Positions 42,742-51,981 of a stretch of DNA of 64,000 nt are shown here, in pieces. The DNA is from DHVE2 group archaeon (GTDB lineage Archaea; Thermoplasmatota; Thermoplasmata; Thermoplasmatales; Aciduliprofundaceae). Position 1 is the stretch's first letter. Each line of letters starts with the position of its first letter. The notes beneath the pieces are model-generated. The model saw only the letters and a program-made list of their open reading frames with translations, searched no databases and was not told where the DNA came from. Where the stretch lies: assembly GCA_026993785.1 (NCBI GenBank), contig JALWRZ010000012.1, positions 1 through 64,000 of the forward strand. Reading direction: 5' to 3'. A program made the translations under genes and the position numbers.

Positions 42742-43748
42742 TAATAGATAAGGAGGAGATACACATACTTTTAAACGAGCAGTATCTTCGCGGAGTTACC
42801 GAGATAAGCGTGGGATATCCCCCCTTTGAGGTCACGCTTTTTACCCTGAATTTACAGAATTTCAGAATATCCGATGTGATTTCTCCACGGGAGCTAGATG
42901 GGCTCAAGAGAAAATACGCAAGGAGCGATTTTCTGCGCAGGGATCTCCCAGACCATCACGACCTCCTCGACTCCTTCCTCTCTGCAGGGGTGCTGGAATT
43001 TGAGAATCAGCAGGAAATAGAAGGGAATTTCAAGTTGCTGATGGAATCCATAAAGGATAGAACCATTTATGTGAAACCCGTGTTTATAGGGATTGACACG
43101 AATATCGCTTATTATCGCGTAATCTCCAGACGCATAAAGGACTCCTTCCGATATGTGCTTAGCGAGATAGTCATTGAGGAGATAGATGCCAGGATACACT
43201 CTAAGTACTCCGGGAAGATGATCCGAGAGCTTGAAAGCCTTCCGTATCATTCCGTGATGTACGAATTTGTAAATGGGAGCACGAAGGAGTGCAGAAAGGC
43301 GAAAAACGCCATGAACGAGATATACTATCTTCTCAACGTGAAAGACGCCTTCAGGGTGGGCAAGAAAAGCGAGAGCAGGGACAAAGAAGTGAGGGATAGG
43401 GAGATAATAGAGGATTACAAAAAATTCTCCGATGAGATTAAAGCAGAAGTTGTGGTGCTCACCGCAGATAAGGACATGGTGTTCCATGCGCAGGCTCAGC
43501 AGCTCAGCTCCATTTACTACAAACTGCCACATACAATCACTGTGGATAAGCTTGATCCTATCATGCTACCAACCCTTATCTATGATCTAACCCTCAATTT
43601 TGGGGTGATATCCCTCAACAACATGATACTCTTGGGAGAGTGGAGAGGTAAGGAAGCTGAAGATTATTTCAAGGAGCGTCTGAAGCTCTATAATGTTGAT
43701 GAGAAAACTGCCAGGGATATCAATACCTGTAGGGGTGCAGAGGAATGA
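42738..43748 (+). CDS. PIN-domain nuclease with N- and C-terminal extensions
   Basis: This 336-aa protein contains a PIN domain at about 113-270. The acidic set is visible: D120 in IDTN, E147/E148 in VIEEID, acidic residues in REIIED (221-226), and D244/D246 in TADKDM. PIN domains are Mg-dependent RNases, often toxins or rRNA/mRNA-processing enzymes. The N-terminal ~110 residues (beta-rich, then helical) and the ~65-residue C terminus are not recognised. Coupling on both sides (ATGA) ties it to the CARF-like and M24-like proteins. Confidence 0.85.
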   Translation: MIIDKEEIHILLNEQYLRGVTEISVGYPPFEVTLFTLNLQNFRISDVISPRELDGLKRKYARSDFLRRDLPDHHDLLDSFLSAGVLEFENQQEIEGNFKLLMESIKDRTIYVKPVFIGIDTNIAYYRVISRRIKDSFRYVLSEIVIEEIDARIHSKYSGKMIRELESLPYHSVMYEFVNGSTKECRKAKNAMNEIYYLLNVKDAFRVGKKSESRDKEVRDREIIEDYKKFSDEIKAEVVVLTADKDMVFHAQAQQLSSIYYKLPHTITVDKLDPIMLPTLIYDLTLNFGVISLNNMILLGEWRGKEAEDYFKERLKLYNVDEKTARDINTCRGAEE

Positions 43749-44674
43749 ACTATAGGGAGATGCGAGCCAGACTCATCGCCTCCTATGGGAATTTTCTCTT
43801 CTTTCCCGATGACCCTGAGGTGCCAAAACTCATAGAAACCAGAGCCTTCACGCACCTTGTAATGGAGGATGGAGAAATAAGAGTGTACGCGCATCCCACC
43901 ATGAAAGAGGACCTTGAGGAAATAGAGGAGAATTATGAAATTGTATACGGAGAGCCCAATTTGAAAGAAGAATATTTCGTTAGCCCCAATACCCGCATCC
44001 GCAATCTCACTTCCAAATACAAAAACGGGGAGAGAATCCTACAGAAGGCTATGAGAAAGCCATTTCCAGAGGAGGTGGAAATTATAATCAATCTCGGCCA
44101 GATTATCCAGAGAGCCATGGGTGAATTTTTCAGCGAGCTTCGCATAGGCATGAAAGCCCGGGAAATAAAAGCCCTCTTGGAATGTTCTCTGCTCAGAGAA
44201 GGTGCAGAGGGCTTTCTATACCCTACAATAGTTGCCATTGGAAAGGATAGCAGAAAGATGTTTCCAAAAGAAGAGGATGTAAAACTGGAAGAGGGAAGTA
44301 TCCTGCTGGTAGATGCATCCCCTATGCTCCAGGGATATCCTCTAAATTTTTCAAGGGTGATACTCACCGAGGAGCGGAGGGAGTGGATAGATGCCCTGCA
44401 TAAAATAAATGAGATGTATGATAAAATGGCCAGCATGGTGAAAAGCGGAACATCTTGCACATTCCTGGATTCCATAATAAGGGAAGTATACGATTTTCCA
44501 CATTACAGCGTGATTCCTGCTGGTGGATTTTATATGCCCTATGCCCCTTCTTCCTGCGTCTTAGAGGAGAATATGGTATTCACAGTGGTGCCTTCCATAT
44601 ATCTCGAGGAAGGAGTTATAAAGGTAAAGAGAAATGTGCTCGTTGAAAAGGATTCTATGAAATTCCTTGACTGA
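43745..44674 (+). CDS. M24-like 'pita-bread' protein lacking catalytic residues
   Basis: This 309-aa protein aligns with the M24 peptidase fold: LRIGMKAREIKALLE, GSILLVDASPMLQGYPLNFSRVI and MVFTVVPSIYLEEGVIKV match the M24 segments around the metal site. Four of the five usual ligands are replaced (second Asp to Asn, His lost, Glu to Val in VVPS, Glu to Lys). It is therefore probably a pseudoenzyme binding a peptide or protein, as in Spt16 or EBP1. Contrast the intact M24 enzyme at 55.1 kb. Its 3' end overlaps convergent MATE by 20 nt. Confidence 0.8.
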   Translation: MNYREMRARLIASYGNFLFFPDDPEVPKLIETRAFTHLVMEDGEIRVYAHPTMKEDLEEIEENYEIVYGEPNLKEEYFVSPNTRIRNLTSKYKNGERILQKAMRKPFPEEVEIIINLGQIIQRAMGEFFSELRIGMKAREIKALLECSLLREGAEGFLYPTIVAIGKDSRKMFPKEEDVKLEEGSILLVDASPMLQGYPLNFSRVILTEERREWIDALHKINEMYDKMASMVKSGTSCTFLDSIIREVYDFPHYSVIPAGGFYMPYAPSSCVLEENMVFTVVPSIYLEEGVIKVKRNVLVEKDSMKFLD

Positions 44675-46118
44675 GACGCTCTTTTTTTATTATTCTACGC
44701 TGCCAATCGCCTTTGAAATAAAGAACGCCTCCAATACCCGCAGATACCATGTTGGAGATGGCCATGGCAAACCACACACCCACCGCACCGAATCCAAGAC
44801 CATAAACTACAAGGGATGTGAGGGGAATGTGAACTGCGGATAGAGCCATATATGCAGCCAGAGGTATTCTCAATCCCCAGAGACGCAGGACGCTAACTAT
44901 CATGCTCTGAAAGGTGTGGCCTGAACCTGTGAGAATGGATGTTATTATTCGAAATATACCAAAATACGGGATGCCTATGAGAACTATGGAAAGAAATACC
45001 CCGGCAGATTTAATTATATCTGGATTATTGGGAACGAAGAATCTCACTATGGGTTCGCGGAAGAGATAAATTACTGCAGAGAAGCCAAGAAGCAGGTAGA
45101 ACATGAAAAATATCCCTGTCTGGGCTATCTTTTTAGCCCTATCAATTAAATCGGCACCTAAGGCCTGACCAAGCATAATGGTTACAGAAGAAGCGAGACC
45201 ATTCACCACCACGAACATCATATTCACGATTCTATTGGCAACTCCATAGGTAGCTATGGCCAATTCAGGATTAGGCAAATGAGCCAGAATGCTTTGGATT
45301 ATCACAAATCCGAAAGACATGGCGCTCATGGACACGCTGGAAGGCAGGCCAACGCGAAGAATGAATTTTACGCTCTTTGCCTTAAGCTTCAAATCCTTGC
45401 GAGTTGGTTTCAATCTCAGTTTACCGGAGAAAAGGAGATAAAGGAGCCATACCGCTGCAACTATTCTAGCAATCACAGTTGCCACAGCAGCGCCTATCAC
45501 ACCAAGCCTGGGAAATCCCAGAAGACCGAATATCATTATGGGATCCAGTATTATATTTATTGTTATTGATATTCCATTTATTATCAGCGGTGTTACCGTG
45601 TCTCCCTCAGCGGATATTATAGCACCACCACCCTGGGAAATGAACATGAAGGGCAAGCCGAGAAATATTATAGATGCGTAGGCAGACGCTGTATGAAGAA
45701 GTGCCCCTCGGGCACCCAGGGCATAGAAAATATCATAGGAAAATATCGAGCCTAGTGCGCCGGTTATCACAGCAAGGGTTACCACCAGAGATATTATCTG
45801 ACCGGTGTAATGATTTGCCTTTTCCCTCATGTTGGCTCCGATATACTGAGAAATGATGGGCATGCCTCCTCTCCCGAGACCTCCGGCAAAGGATATGAAA
45901 AAGAATACGAGGGGAAATGTGAAATTTATCGACGCTACTGCTATTTTTGCCTCCTCTGTAGGCAATCTACCAAGCCAGAACATATCGGTAAGATTATACA
46001 TGGTCTGGAGCAAACTGCTCAACATCATGGGCCAGCCTAAAAGAAACATTATTCGAATGACATCCCCATACAAGATATCTCCTCTTTTCAATCGGAGATT
46101 TCTGCGTCCTAACCGCAC
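44655..46118 (-). CDS. MATE family efflux transporter
   Basis: This multidrug/toxin extrusion transporter (about 487 aa) has 12 hydrophobic segments in two homologous halves. Family segments include MFWLGRLP, SQYIGANMREKANHY and NIILDPIMIFGLLGFPRLGVIGAAVAT. It exchanges organic cations or drugs for Na+ or H+. GTG 46118 lies 26 nt from TATA AATTAAAATA (minus strand, 46139-46148), favouring it over an upstream in-frame TTG at 46166. The substrate is unknown. Confidence 0.93.
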   Translation of the reverse strand: MRLGRRNLRLKRGDILYGDVIRIMFLLGWPMMLSSLLQTMYNLTDMFWLGRLPTEEAKIAVASINFTFPLVFFFISFAGGLGRGGMPIISQYIGANMREKANHYTGQIISLVVTLAVITGALGSIFSYDIFYALGARGALLHTASAYASIIFLGLPFMFISQGGGAIISAEGDTVTPLIINGISITINIILDPIMIFGLLGFPRLGVIGAAVATVIARIVAAVWLLYLLFSGKLRLKPTRKDLKLKAKSVKFILRVGLPSSVSMSAMSFGFVIIQSILAHLPNPELAIATYGVANRIVNMMFVVVNGLASSVTIMLGQALGADLIDRAKKIAQTGIFFMFYLLLGFSAVIYLFREPIVRFFVPNNPDIIKSAGVFLSIVLIGIPYFGIFRIITSILTGSGHTFQSMIVSVLRLWGLRIPLAAYMALSAVHIPLTSLVVYGLGFGAVGVWFAMAISNMVSAGIGGVLYFKGDWQRRIIKKERLSQGIS

Positions 46119-46176
46119 ATGCACCCAAAGGAAATATTGTATTTTAATTTTTGCATCACTGTGCAAAAGAGTTTTT

Positions 46177-46286
46177 ATTTAAGAATAAATATAAGAATAA
46201 ATATAAGAAAATAAATTGAAAAAAATAAATAACATATAAAGAAAAAATAAAATAATGAGAGAAGATAAGTGATAAGTGATAAGTAA
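46177..46286. repeat. AT-rich region with short tandem repeats
   Basis: This is a very A/T-rich intergenic stretch between the MATE gene and the 3' end of the permuted solute-binding protein. It contains a 12-nt unit (AAGAATAAATAT) repeated about 2.5 times at 46181-46212 and a perfect triple repeat of GATAAGT at 46264-46284. No gene is present. It may serve as a termination zone or a recombination scar. Confidence 0.6.
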
Positions 46287-48035
46287 TTAGTTCTTCCTAG
46301 AAGTGTTTAGAGAATCAGCTGCTAGCATTTCTGAAAGATTGCTTACATTTCCACTGAGGGTTGTTGAATATCCTGCTTTCTTCAGAAGTTCTTTGGCTTT
46401 TTCTGGATCATGATGGTACATAAAGAGATTATCGTCATGGCCAGGCATTCCCTTAGGTATTGGTCCCTGAAGTTGTATAGCATAGCCTTTGTAAACATTC
46501 TTTAATATTGTCTGATAATCAATAGCATACGATATCGCCTGCCTGACCAGCTTGCTGTGCAGAGGATTCGTCTTGTTCTGATAGGTGGGTCTGCAGTTCA
46601 TCTCAATCATGTCCACGTTATAGGTGAGACCACCTTCATCAACTACTATGCCTTCTTTTCCCTTTACATCATCAAGATGGTTCACTGGTATATATGCCAT
46701 ATCCGCATCTCCTTTAATGAGTTCCTGTTCTCTTGTGGCTACTTCTGGTATGTTCTTAATTACTACATACTTCACATGGTTTCCTTCCCAACCACCCCAG
46801 TAGTTGGGATTGTACTCTAGCTTAATGTATTGGTTATGCTCCCATTTTACAAGTTTATAAGGACCCGTTCCGACCATGTTCTGGCTCATCCAGTCATTAT
46901 CTTCGTTGGGCTTCACGCCACCATGCTCATTTACTACCTTGGGATCAACTATAGAGGACACTGTGAATGCTAAAGTTGCCAGGAAGCCTCCGTAAGATTT
47001 CCTTAGTCTAAACTGGACGGTGTAATTATCAATTACTCTCACGCTGCTCTCACCATCGGGGCTGTTCCACTTGCCAGTGGTGGCATTGTATGTGTACATA
47101 TACTGGCTCAGTATCCACGCCACACCTGTCTGCGGAGAGTTCATTATCAAAACACGATCAAAGGAGAATTTCACTGCTTCAGCATTGAAAGGATCCCCGT
47201 TTGAGAATTTAACTCCCTTCCTAAGATGGAAGGTCCAGTTTTTGCCGGTGCTATCAACCTCCCAGCTTGTAGCCAATGAGGGATATATGGTCTTGGTATC
47301 GCTTCCATGATATGTTACCAAAGTATCATACACATTTTGAATGACCACACCAGAAGCAGTATCATAGGCCTCCGCAGGGTCCAATGTTTGTGGATCTCCT
47401 ATGGTATCCCAAGTAAAAGTATCTGGATTAGTAGCATTGGGATCTTTATAGAGATGGTAAAAGTCCAGCTGTCTTACTGGATTGTAATAGTAGCCCTTAA
47501 GCCAAGATCTGTATACTGCCACATGCTTCCACTGTGCCAGATAGATGAATGCGGGATCCTCCATGGCTATCTTCTGCACCTCTTTATAGAGCTGAGCTCT
47601 CTTAGTCTGGTTCACCTCATACTTTGCCTCCATAAGGAGCTTGTCCACCGTGTCATTATGCCAGCCGGTTCTGTAGGTATCACCGCCTATAGCTGCAGAG
47701 CCAAGGAATGGGAAGGCATAATCATCTGGGTCGTTGTAATCCGGTGCCCAGCCTACTATAATCATGCTGTAATCTCCGCGATCCATCTTATCCAGGAGAG
47801 TTGGCCAAGCCAGTTCCTGTATTTTCACAGTTATACCAACTTCTGCAAGATTCTCCTTAACTATCTGCGCTATGTGAGCACGGACATCGTTACCCTGGTT
47901 GTAGTAGATTGTCAGAGTTATTGTCTTTTTCTCTTCCTGGGGTGCAGGCTTATTGTAGTACACTGCTATGGCTGCGCCCACTATTATAACTATCACAACC
48001 AAAGCTATTATCCCATAGAGGGCATTTTTGCTCAT
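46287..48035 (-). CDS. Peptide ABC transporter substrate-binding protein with swapped domain order
   Basis: This 582-aa protein has an N-terminal membrane anchor (about 7-27). The next segment, residues 38-200 (TLTIYYNQGNDVRAHIAQ..., GWAPDYNDPDDYAFPF..., KEVQKIAMEDPAF), corresponds to the C-terminal lobe of family 5 (DppA/OppA-like) binding proteins. Residues 205-560 (DPQTLDPAEAYDTASGV, YPSLATSWEV, VRQAISYAIDY, AKELLKKAGY) correspond to the normal N-terminal and central parts. The order is thus circularly permuted relative to the neighbour at 48.3 kb. A strong AAGGAGGTAAT precedes ATG 48035. It probably captures peptides outside the membrane. Confidence 0.88.
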   Translation of the reverse strand: MSKNALYGIIALVVIVIIVGAAIAVYYNKPAPQEEKKTITLTIYYNQGNDVRAHIAQIVKENLAEVGITVKIQELAWPTLLDKMDRGDYSMIIVGWAPDYNDPDDYAFPFLGSAAIGGDTYRTGWHNDTVDKLLMEAKYEVNQTKRAQLYKEVQKIAMEDPAFIYLAQWKHVAVYRSWLKGYYYNPVRQLDFYHLYKDPNATNPDTFTWDTIGDPQTLDPAEAYDTASGVVIQNVYDTLVTYHGSDTKTIYPSLATSWEVDSTGKNWTFHLRKGVKFSNGDPFNAEAVKFSFDRVLIMNSPQTGVAWILSQYMYTYNATTGKWNSPDGESSVRVIDNYTVQFRLRKSYGGFLATLAFTVSSIVDPKVVNEHGGVKPNEDNDWMSQNMVGTGPYKLVKWEHNQYIKLEYNPNYWGGWEGNHVKYVVIKNIPEVATREQELIKGDADMAYIPVNHLDDVKGKEGIVVDEGGLTYNVDMIEMNCRPTYQNKTNPLHSKLVRQAISYAIDYQTILKNVYKGYAIQLQGPIPKGMPGHDDNLFMYHHDPEKAKELLKKAGYSTTLSGNVSNLSEMLAADSLNTSRKN

Positions 48036-48293
48036 TTATATTACCTCCTTCAGGCTTTTCACCCGAAGATAAGGAAGGAAATCCTTATATTTAATATTTT
48101 TGAATAATTTTTGCTTTTTGGTTTAAATACACATAAAGTAAATAATTTGCACACACAAAACATTTTTTTGGTAAAGTCACCCCCATCTTTAAGTTTATTT
48201 TTTTCCTTCTGCAAAAAAATTTGAGTTTAAATCTGTGAAAAATAGAAAATTTTAAATATTAGCGTTTCATTGAGTTTATGCGGGTGATATGTG
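48036..48293. promoter_or_regulatory. Divergent promoter region between two solute-binding protein genes
   Basis: This 258-nt AT-rich region has no gene. The minus-strand TATA is ATATTAAATATAAGG (48084-48098), with AAGGAGGT near 48043-48050. On the plus strand, TATA AATTTTAAATATT (48248-48260) and GGGTGAT (48282-48288) precede ATG 48294. Both genes encode peptide-binding proteins and may be co-regulated by nutrient state. Confidence 0.55.
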
Positions 48294-49931
48294 ATGAATA
48301 AAAAACTGGTAGCCGCAATTTCTGTGATTGTGGTGATAATAATAGTGATAGGAGTGCTTGCCGCTGTACAGTCTACACAGAAGCCACAACCGCAGAAAAA
48401 GAGACTCCTTAGAATTGGTTTTGCCTGGCCAACGTATATAGACCCTGCTGTGGGGAGCGATTACTCCAGCTCCACAGCCTTCACAAATCTCTACGATCCG
48501 CTGATATTCCCGGGAGATAAAGGAGTACCAAAGCCATGGGTAGCAGAAAGCTGGGAGGTATCTCCCGATGGTATGACATGGACACTGCATATAAGGAAAG
48601 GAATAAAGTTCCACAGTGGAGATGAGCTTAAGGCAGAGGATGTAGCCTTCACCATACATAGACTTCTAACCATTGGTAAGGGCTATGCATATCTATTCAC
48701 ACCGTACATCCAGAATGTGACTGCCACTGATGATTACACTGTGAAGGTAACTTTGAAGAGACCATACGGACCATTTATAGCCACCCTTATGAGAGTGTAT
48801 GTACTGGATAAGAATGTAGTCATGCAACATATAAAGAAGCCAGGGCCTTATGGGGACTACGGAGACTATGCTACGAATTGGCTTCTTACCCATGATGCAG
48901 GATCTGGACCCTATCAGGTAAAGGAAGTTGTTCTAGAAGATCACGTTTATATGACAAGATTCAAGGATTACTGGGGACCAATGGTTCCTAATGCAGCCGA
49001 TGAGATACAAATGCTTGCTCTAGCGCAGCCTGCAACGGAGAAGACTTTGCTAACAAACAAGCAACTGGAGATATCATCTCAGTGGCTCCCCGAGGAAACT
49101 ATAGAGGCACTTGCCAAAGAGAGCTATCTCAAGGTCTCTAAGTTCCCTGGAGGCGATGAATTCTACATAATGATGCATACTAGAAAGCCGCCTCTGGACG
49201 ATATCCATGTTAGAAAGGCTATAGCCTATGCGATTGATTATAAGACCATAGTGAATCAGATATTCCCAGGAAATCCCATAGCAACCGGTCCCGTACCATC
49301 CTACTTACCAGGCGCAGCCCATAATTTACCGACCTATCACAGAGACCTTGCTAAGGCAAAGGAAGAACTGGAGAAATCCAAATATTGGCCTGATATTAAA
49401 GAACATCCAGAGAAATACACCATAGATTACCACTGGATAGCTGAAGTGCCGGCAGAAGAGAAAGTTGCTATTCTCGTAGCCCAAGATCTCCAGGAAATAG
49501 GTCTAAAGGTGAATGTAGTCAAAGTTCCATGGCTGAGAGTGGTAGAAGAAATGGCAAATATTACTACAAGTCCACACATGGTCTCGGTGTTTGTAGCTGC
49601 CCATTACCCAGAGGCAGGTTCTCTCCTGGAGTCAAGATATGACTCTAAATCCGCAGATACCTGGGAACAGAACGAATGGCTTCTAAACAAGACCTTGGAT
49701 CACATGATTGAGGATGCCCTCTCGACTGTAAATACTACAGAAAGATTTAAGAAATATGCACAGATAGAGTTAGCAATAATGAAGCTCTGCCCAAGCATAT
49801 TCCTCTTTGACCATATGATTAAAGTAGTACACCAAGACTATGTGAAACTACCAGCGGACGAAGGCCATTACACCGGTGTGATGGGGTACGATTTCGATGG
49901 CCGTGCCATTGAGGTTCTCAGCACAACCTAA
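48294..49931 (+). CDS. Peptide ABC transporter substrate-binding protein (family 5)
   Basis: This 545-aa binding protein has a membrane anchor (about 4-26) and normal family 5 order: FAWPTYIDPAVGSDY, AESWEVSPDGMTWTLHIRKGIKFHSGD, VRKAIAYAIDYKTI, AKEELEKSK, then VAILVAQDLQEIGLKVNVVKVPW and the C-terminal lobe. It delivers peptides or related solutes to the permease encoded next. GGGTGAT sets ATG 48294. It heads an operon with two permeases and two ATPases. Confidence 0.94.
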   Translation: MNKKLVAAISVIVVIIIVIGVLAAVQSTQKPQPQKKRLLRIGFAWPTYIDPAVGSDYSSSTAFTNLYDPLIFPGDKGVPKPWVAESWEVSPDGMTWTLHIRKGIKFHSGDELKAEDVAFTIHRLLTIGKGYAYLFTPYIQNVTATDDYTVKVTLKRPYGPFIATLMRVYVLDKNVVMQHIKKPGPYGDYGDYATNWLLTHDAGSGPYQVKEVVLEDHVYMTRFKDYWGPMVPNAADEIQMLALAQPATEKTLLTNKQLEISSQWLPEETIEALAKESYLKVSKFPGGDEFYIMMHTRKPPLDDIHVRKAIAYAIDYKTIVNQIFPGNPIATGPVPSYLPGAAHNLPTYHRDLAKAKEELEKSKYWPDIKEHPEKYTIDYHWIAEVPAEEKVAILVAQDLQEIGLKVNVVKVPWLRVVEEMANITTSPHMVSVFVAAHYPEAGSLLESRYDSKSADTWEQNEWLLNKTLDHMIEDALSTVNTTERFKKYAQIELAIMKLCPSIFLFDHMIKVVHQDYVKLPADEGHYTGVMGYDFDGRAIEVLSTT

Positions 49932-50069
49932 TTTCTCCCCAACTTGCCTATTTCATATTTTTTTACTTTATTTTAAAAAATTTGCCCTTTTTTTCCCGAT
50001 TCTGGAAAAAATTTAAAACAAAATGTTTAAATATATCCTTGATATAGTTGTAAGAAGCAAAATTGTTGG
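49932..50069 (+). promoter_or_regulatory. T-rich terminator and second promoter before the permease genes
   Basis: T-rich tracts (about 49955-50000, with CCTTTTTTTC) follow the binding protein gene and could terminate part of its transcripts. TATA-like TGTTTAAATATATCC (50024-50038) then precedes the permease, and GGGTGAG (50067-50073) is its ribosome-binding site. This arrangement would let the binding protein be made in excess over the membrane components. Confidence 0.45.
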
Positions 50070-50081
50070 GTGAGTGTTAAA

Positions 50082-51104
50082 ATGAGGGCAATATGGAAGT
50101 ATATCTGGAAAAGAGTATTGTATGTGATCCCAACACTGGTGGGTCTCTCCATACTGATATTCATCCTATCCAGAGTACTGCCAGGTGACCCGGCGCTGAT
50201 GGCTGCGGGGCCAAATGCACCTAAATGGGTCGTGGAGCAGATAAGACACCAGCTCAGACTAGATAAGCCTCTCTGGGAGCAGTATTACTACTGGCTTGTA
50301 GACTTATTCCATGGAGATCTCGGATATTCCACCTACACCAAGAGAAGTGTAACTGCAGATGTCATAGAATACCTTCCAGCGTCTCTGCAACTCATATTTA
50401 TGGCTGCCCTCTTTGAAATCGGAGGCGCTCTTGCACTTGGCATCATTGCCGGAAGATATGCCTACAGGCTCCCCGATAATATCGTAAGAGTTATCGCATA
50501 TATAGGTATCTCAGTACCTTCCTTCGTCTGGGGGTTACTCTTCCAATTGGTTTTTGCATCCCTCATTCCCTTATTTCCCACCCACGGTATGTACAGCTAC
50601 GGCACAGTACCACCGCCCAGAGTCACAGGATTCTCGCTAATTGACGCGCTTATAGCCGGGCAATTTGATACCTTTGTGGATATCTTATGGCACATGGTGC
50701 TTCCAGCCTTCGCTCTCTCTCTGGGAGCCATGGCCCAAGATGCCAGGATAATTAGAGCAGGTATGGTCGAAAATACCGAGAAGGAGCATGTTTCCCTGGT
50801 GAGAGCTTACGGAATACCTGAGAGGGTCATCTTCTCTAAATATATTCTCAAGCCATCTCTAGTGCCTGCGGTAACGGTGATGGGAATGGACATCGCTTCT
50901 CTCTTAGGAAACGCATTCATGGTGGAGCTCATATTCCAGTGGCCAGGATTCTCCCGATACGGAATAAATGTGATGTTGAACAAGGATATCAACGGCATCG
51001 TGGCGGTGGTGCTGGTAATAGGTATATTATTTGCCATAGCCAATATAATTGTGGATGTAGTGGTAGCATATCTTGATCCGAGAATAGGGAGGCGGTCACA
51101 ATGA
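50082..51104 (+). CDS. Peptide ABC transporter permease, DppB/OppB type
   Basis: This 340-aa inner-membrane permease has about six helices. The N-terminal RVLYVIPTLVGLSILIFILSRVLPGDP is typical of DppB, and the EAA loop (HVSLVRAYGIPERVIFSKYILKPSL) couples to the ATPases. The ATG 50082 start is chosen from GGGTGAG spacing; an upstream GTG at 50070 is in frame. It overlaps the next permease by 4 nt. Confidence 0.95.
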   Translation: MRAIWKYIWKRVLYVIPTLVGLSILIFILSRVLPGDPALMAAGPNAPKWVVEQIRHQLRLDKPLWEQYYYWLVDLFHGDLGYSTYTKRSVTADVIEYLPASLQLIFMAALFEIGGALALGIIAGRYAYRLPDNIVRVIAYIGISVPSFVWGLLFQLVFASLIPLFPTHGMYSYGTVPPPRVTGFSLIDALIAGQFDTFVDILWHMVLPAFALSLGAMAQDARIIRAGMVENTEKEHVSLVRAYGIPERVIFSKYILKPSLVPAVTVMGMDIASLLGNAFMVELIFQWPGFSRYGINVMLNKDINGIVAVVLVIGILFAIANIIVDVVVAYLDPRIGRRSQ

Positions 51105-51976
51105 GCGCTATGCTTGCCTTAAAGGAATGGCTTAAAACCATAGAGATCAAGAAAAAGTGGTACAATTTCAGCCGCTCGCCCCTCTCACTAATAGGGCTTG
51201 CAATATCCCTCTCTACGATAATAATGGCAGTATTTGCACCTTGGATTGCCCCATATCCCCAACACGCAGGATTTTTCACAGATTTTGCGCATGCCAAACA
51301 ACCACCCAGCTGGCAGCATTGGTTTGGCACAGATGAATTTGGAAGAGATGTACTTTCCAGGACAATATTTGGATTCCGCTACAGTCTCATGATGGCTGCT
51401 GTGGTTCTTAGCCTAGTGGTGCCTACAGGCGTTATACTAGGACTCATAGCAGGATATTACAGGGAGAGATGGATTGGTAAAGTTATAATGAGAATTGCAG
51501 ATATTTTCATCGCCGTACCACCACTAGTTCTTGCTCTTTCCGTCTGCTCACTTCTTACTCCAAGCGCCTTCCATGCCATGATGGCCGTATCCCTGATGTG
51601 GTGGCCCTGGTATACTAGATTGCTATATAACATAACCTCTTCCGTTAAGGAAGAGTATTTCGTCTACGCTGCAAAGGTAACCGGTGCCAGCAGCTTTCAC
51701 ATAATGTTCAAGGAAATATTTCCTAACGCCATGGGTGCAGTGCTGACCAAAGTTACCCTGGATGTTGGATGGGTCATATTGCTAGGCGCCTCTCTCAGCT
51801 TTGTGGGTCTCGGCGCACAGCCGCCCACCCCGGATCTGGGAACCATGGTGGCTGATGGTGCAAAGTTTCTGCCCGACTACTGGTGGATAAGCATGTTTCC
51901 TGCGCTTGCCATCTCCTATGTAATCCTGGGATTCAACTTACTTGGAGATGGTATAAAGGATGCCTTTGAAGGGTGA
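51101..51976 (+). CDS. Peptide ABC transporter permease, DppC/OppC type
   Basis: This 291-aa partner permease has an N-terminal cytoplasmic segment, about six helices, the conserved HWFGTDEFGRDVLSRTIFG periplasmic-side motif and an EAA loop (EYFVYAAKVTGASSFHIMFKEIFPNA). It forms the channel with the DppB-type protein. The coupling (ATGA) with both neighbours shows equimolar expression. Confidence 0.95.
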   Translation: MSAMLALKEWLKTIEIKKKWYNFSRSPLSLIGLAISLSTIIMAVFAPWIAPYPQHAGFFTDFAHAKQPPSWQHWFGTDEFGRDVLSRTIFGFRYSLMMAAVVLSLVVPTGVILGLIAGYYRERWIGKVIMRIADIFIAVPPLVLALSVCSLLTPSAFHAMMAVSLMWWPWYTRLLYNITSSVKEEYFVYAAKVTGASSFHIMFKEIFPNAMGAVLTKVTLDVGWVILLGASLSFVGLGAQPPTPDLGTMVADGAKFLPDYWWISMFPALAISYVILGFNLLGDGIKDAFEG

Positions 51977-51981
51977 TGCCA

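Noticed and set aside
42894..43532. 212-codon minus-strand frame
   Set aside because: It is antisense to the PIN gene, whose acidic motifs and coupling are convincing.
47307..48107. 266-codon plus-strand frame
   Set aside because: It is antisense to the permuted binding protein and crosses into its promoter; composition is Cys/Tyr/His-rich and no family is seen.
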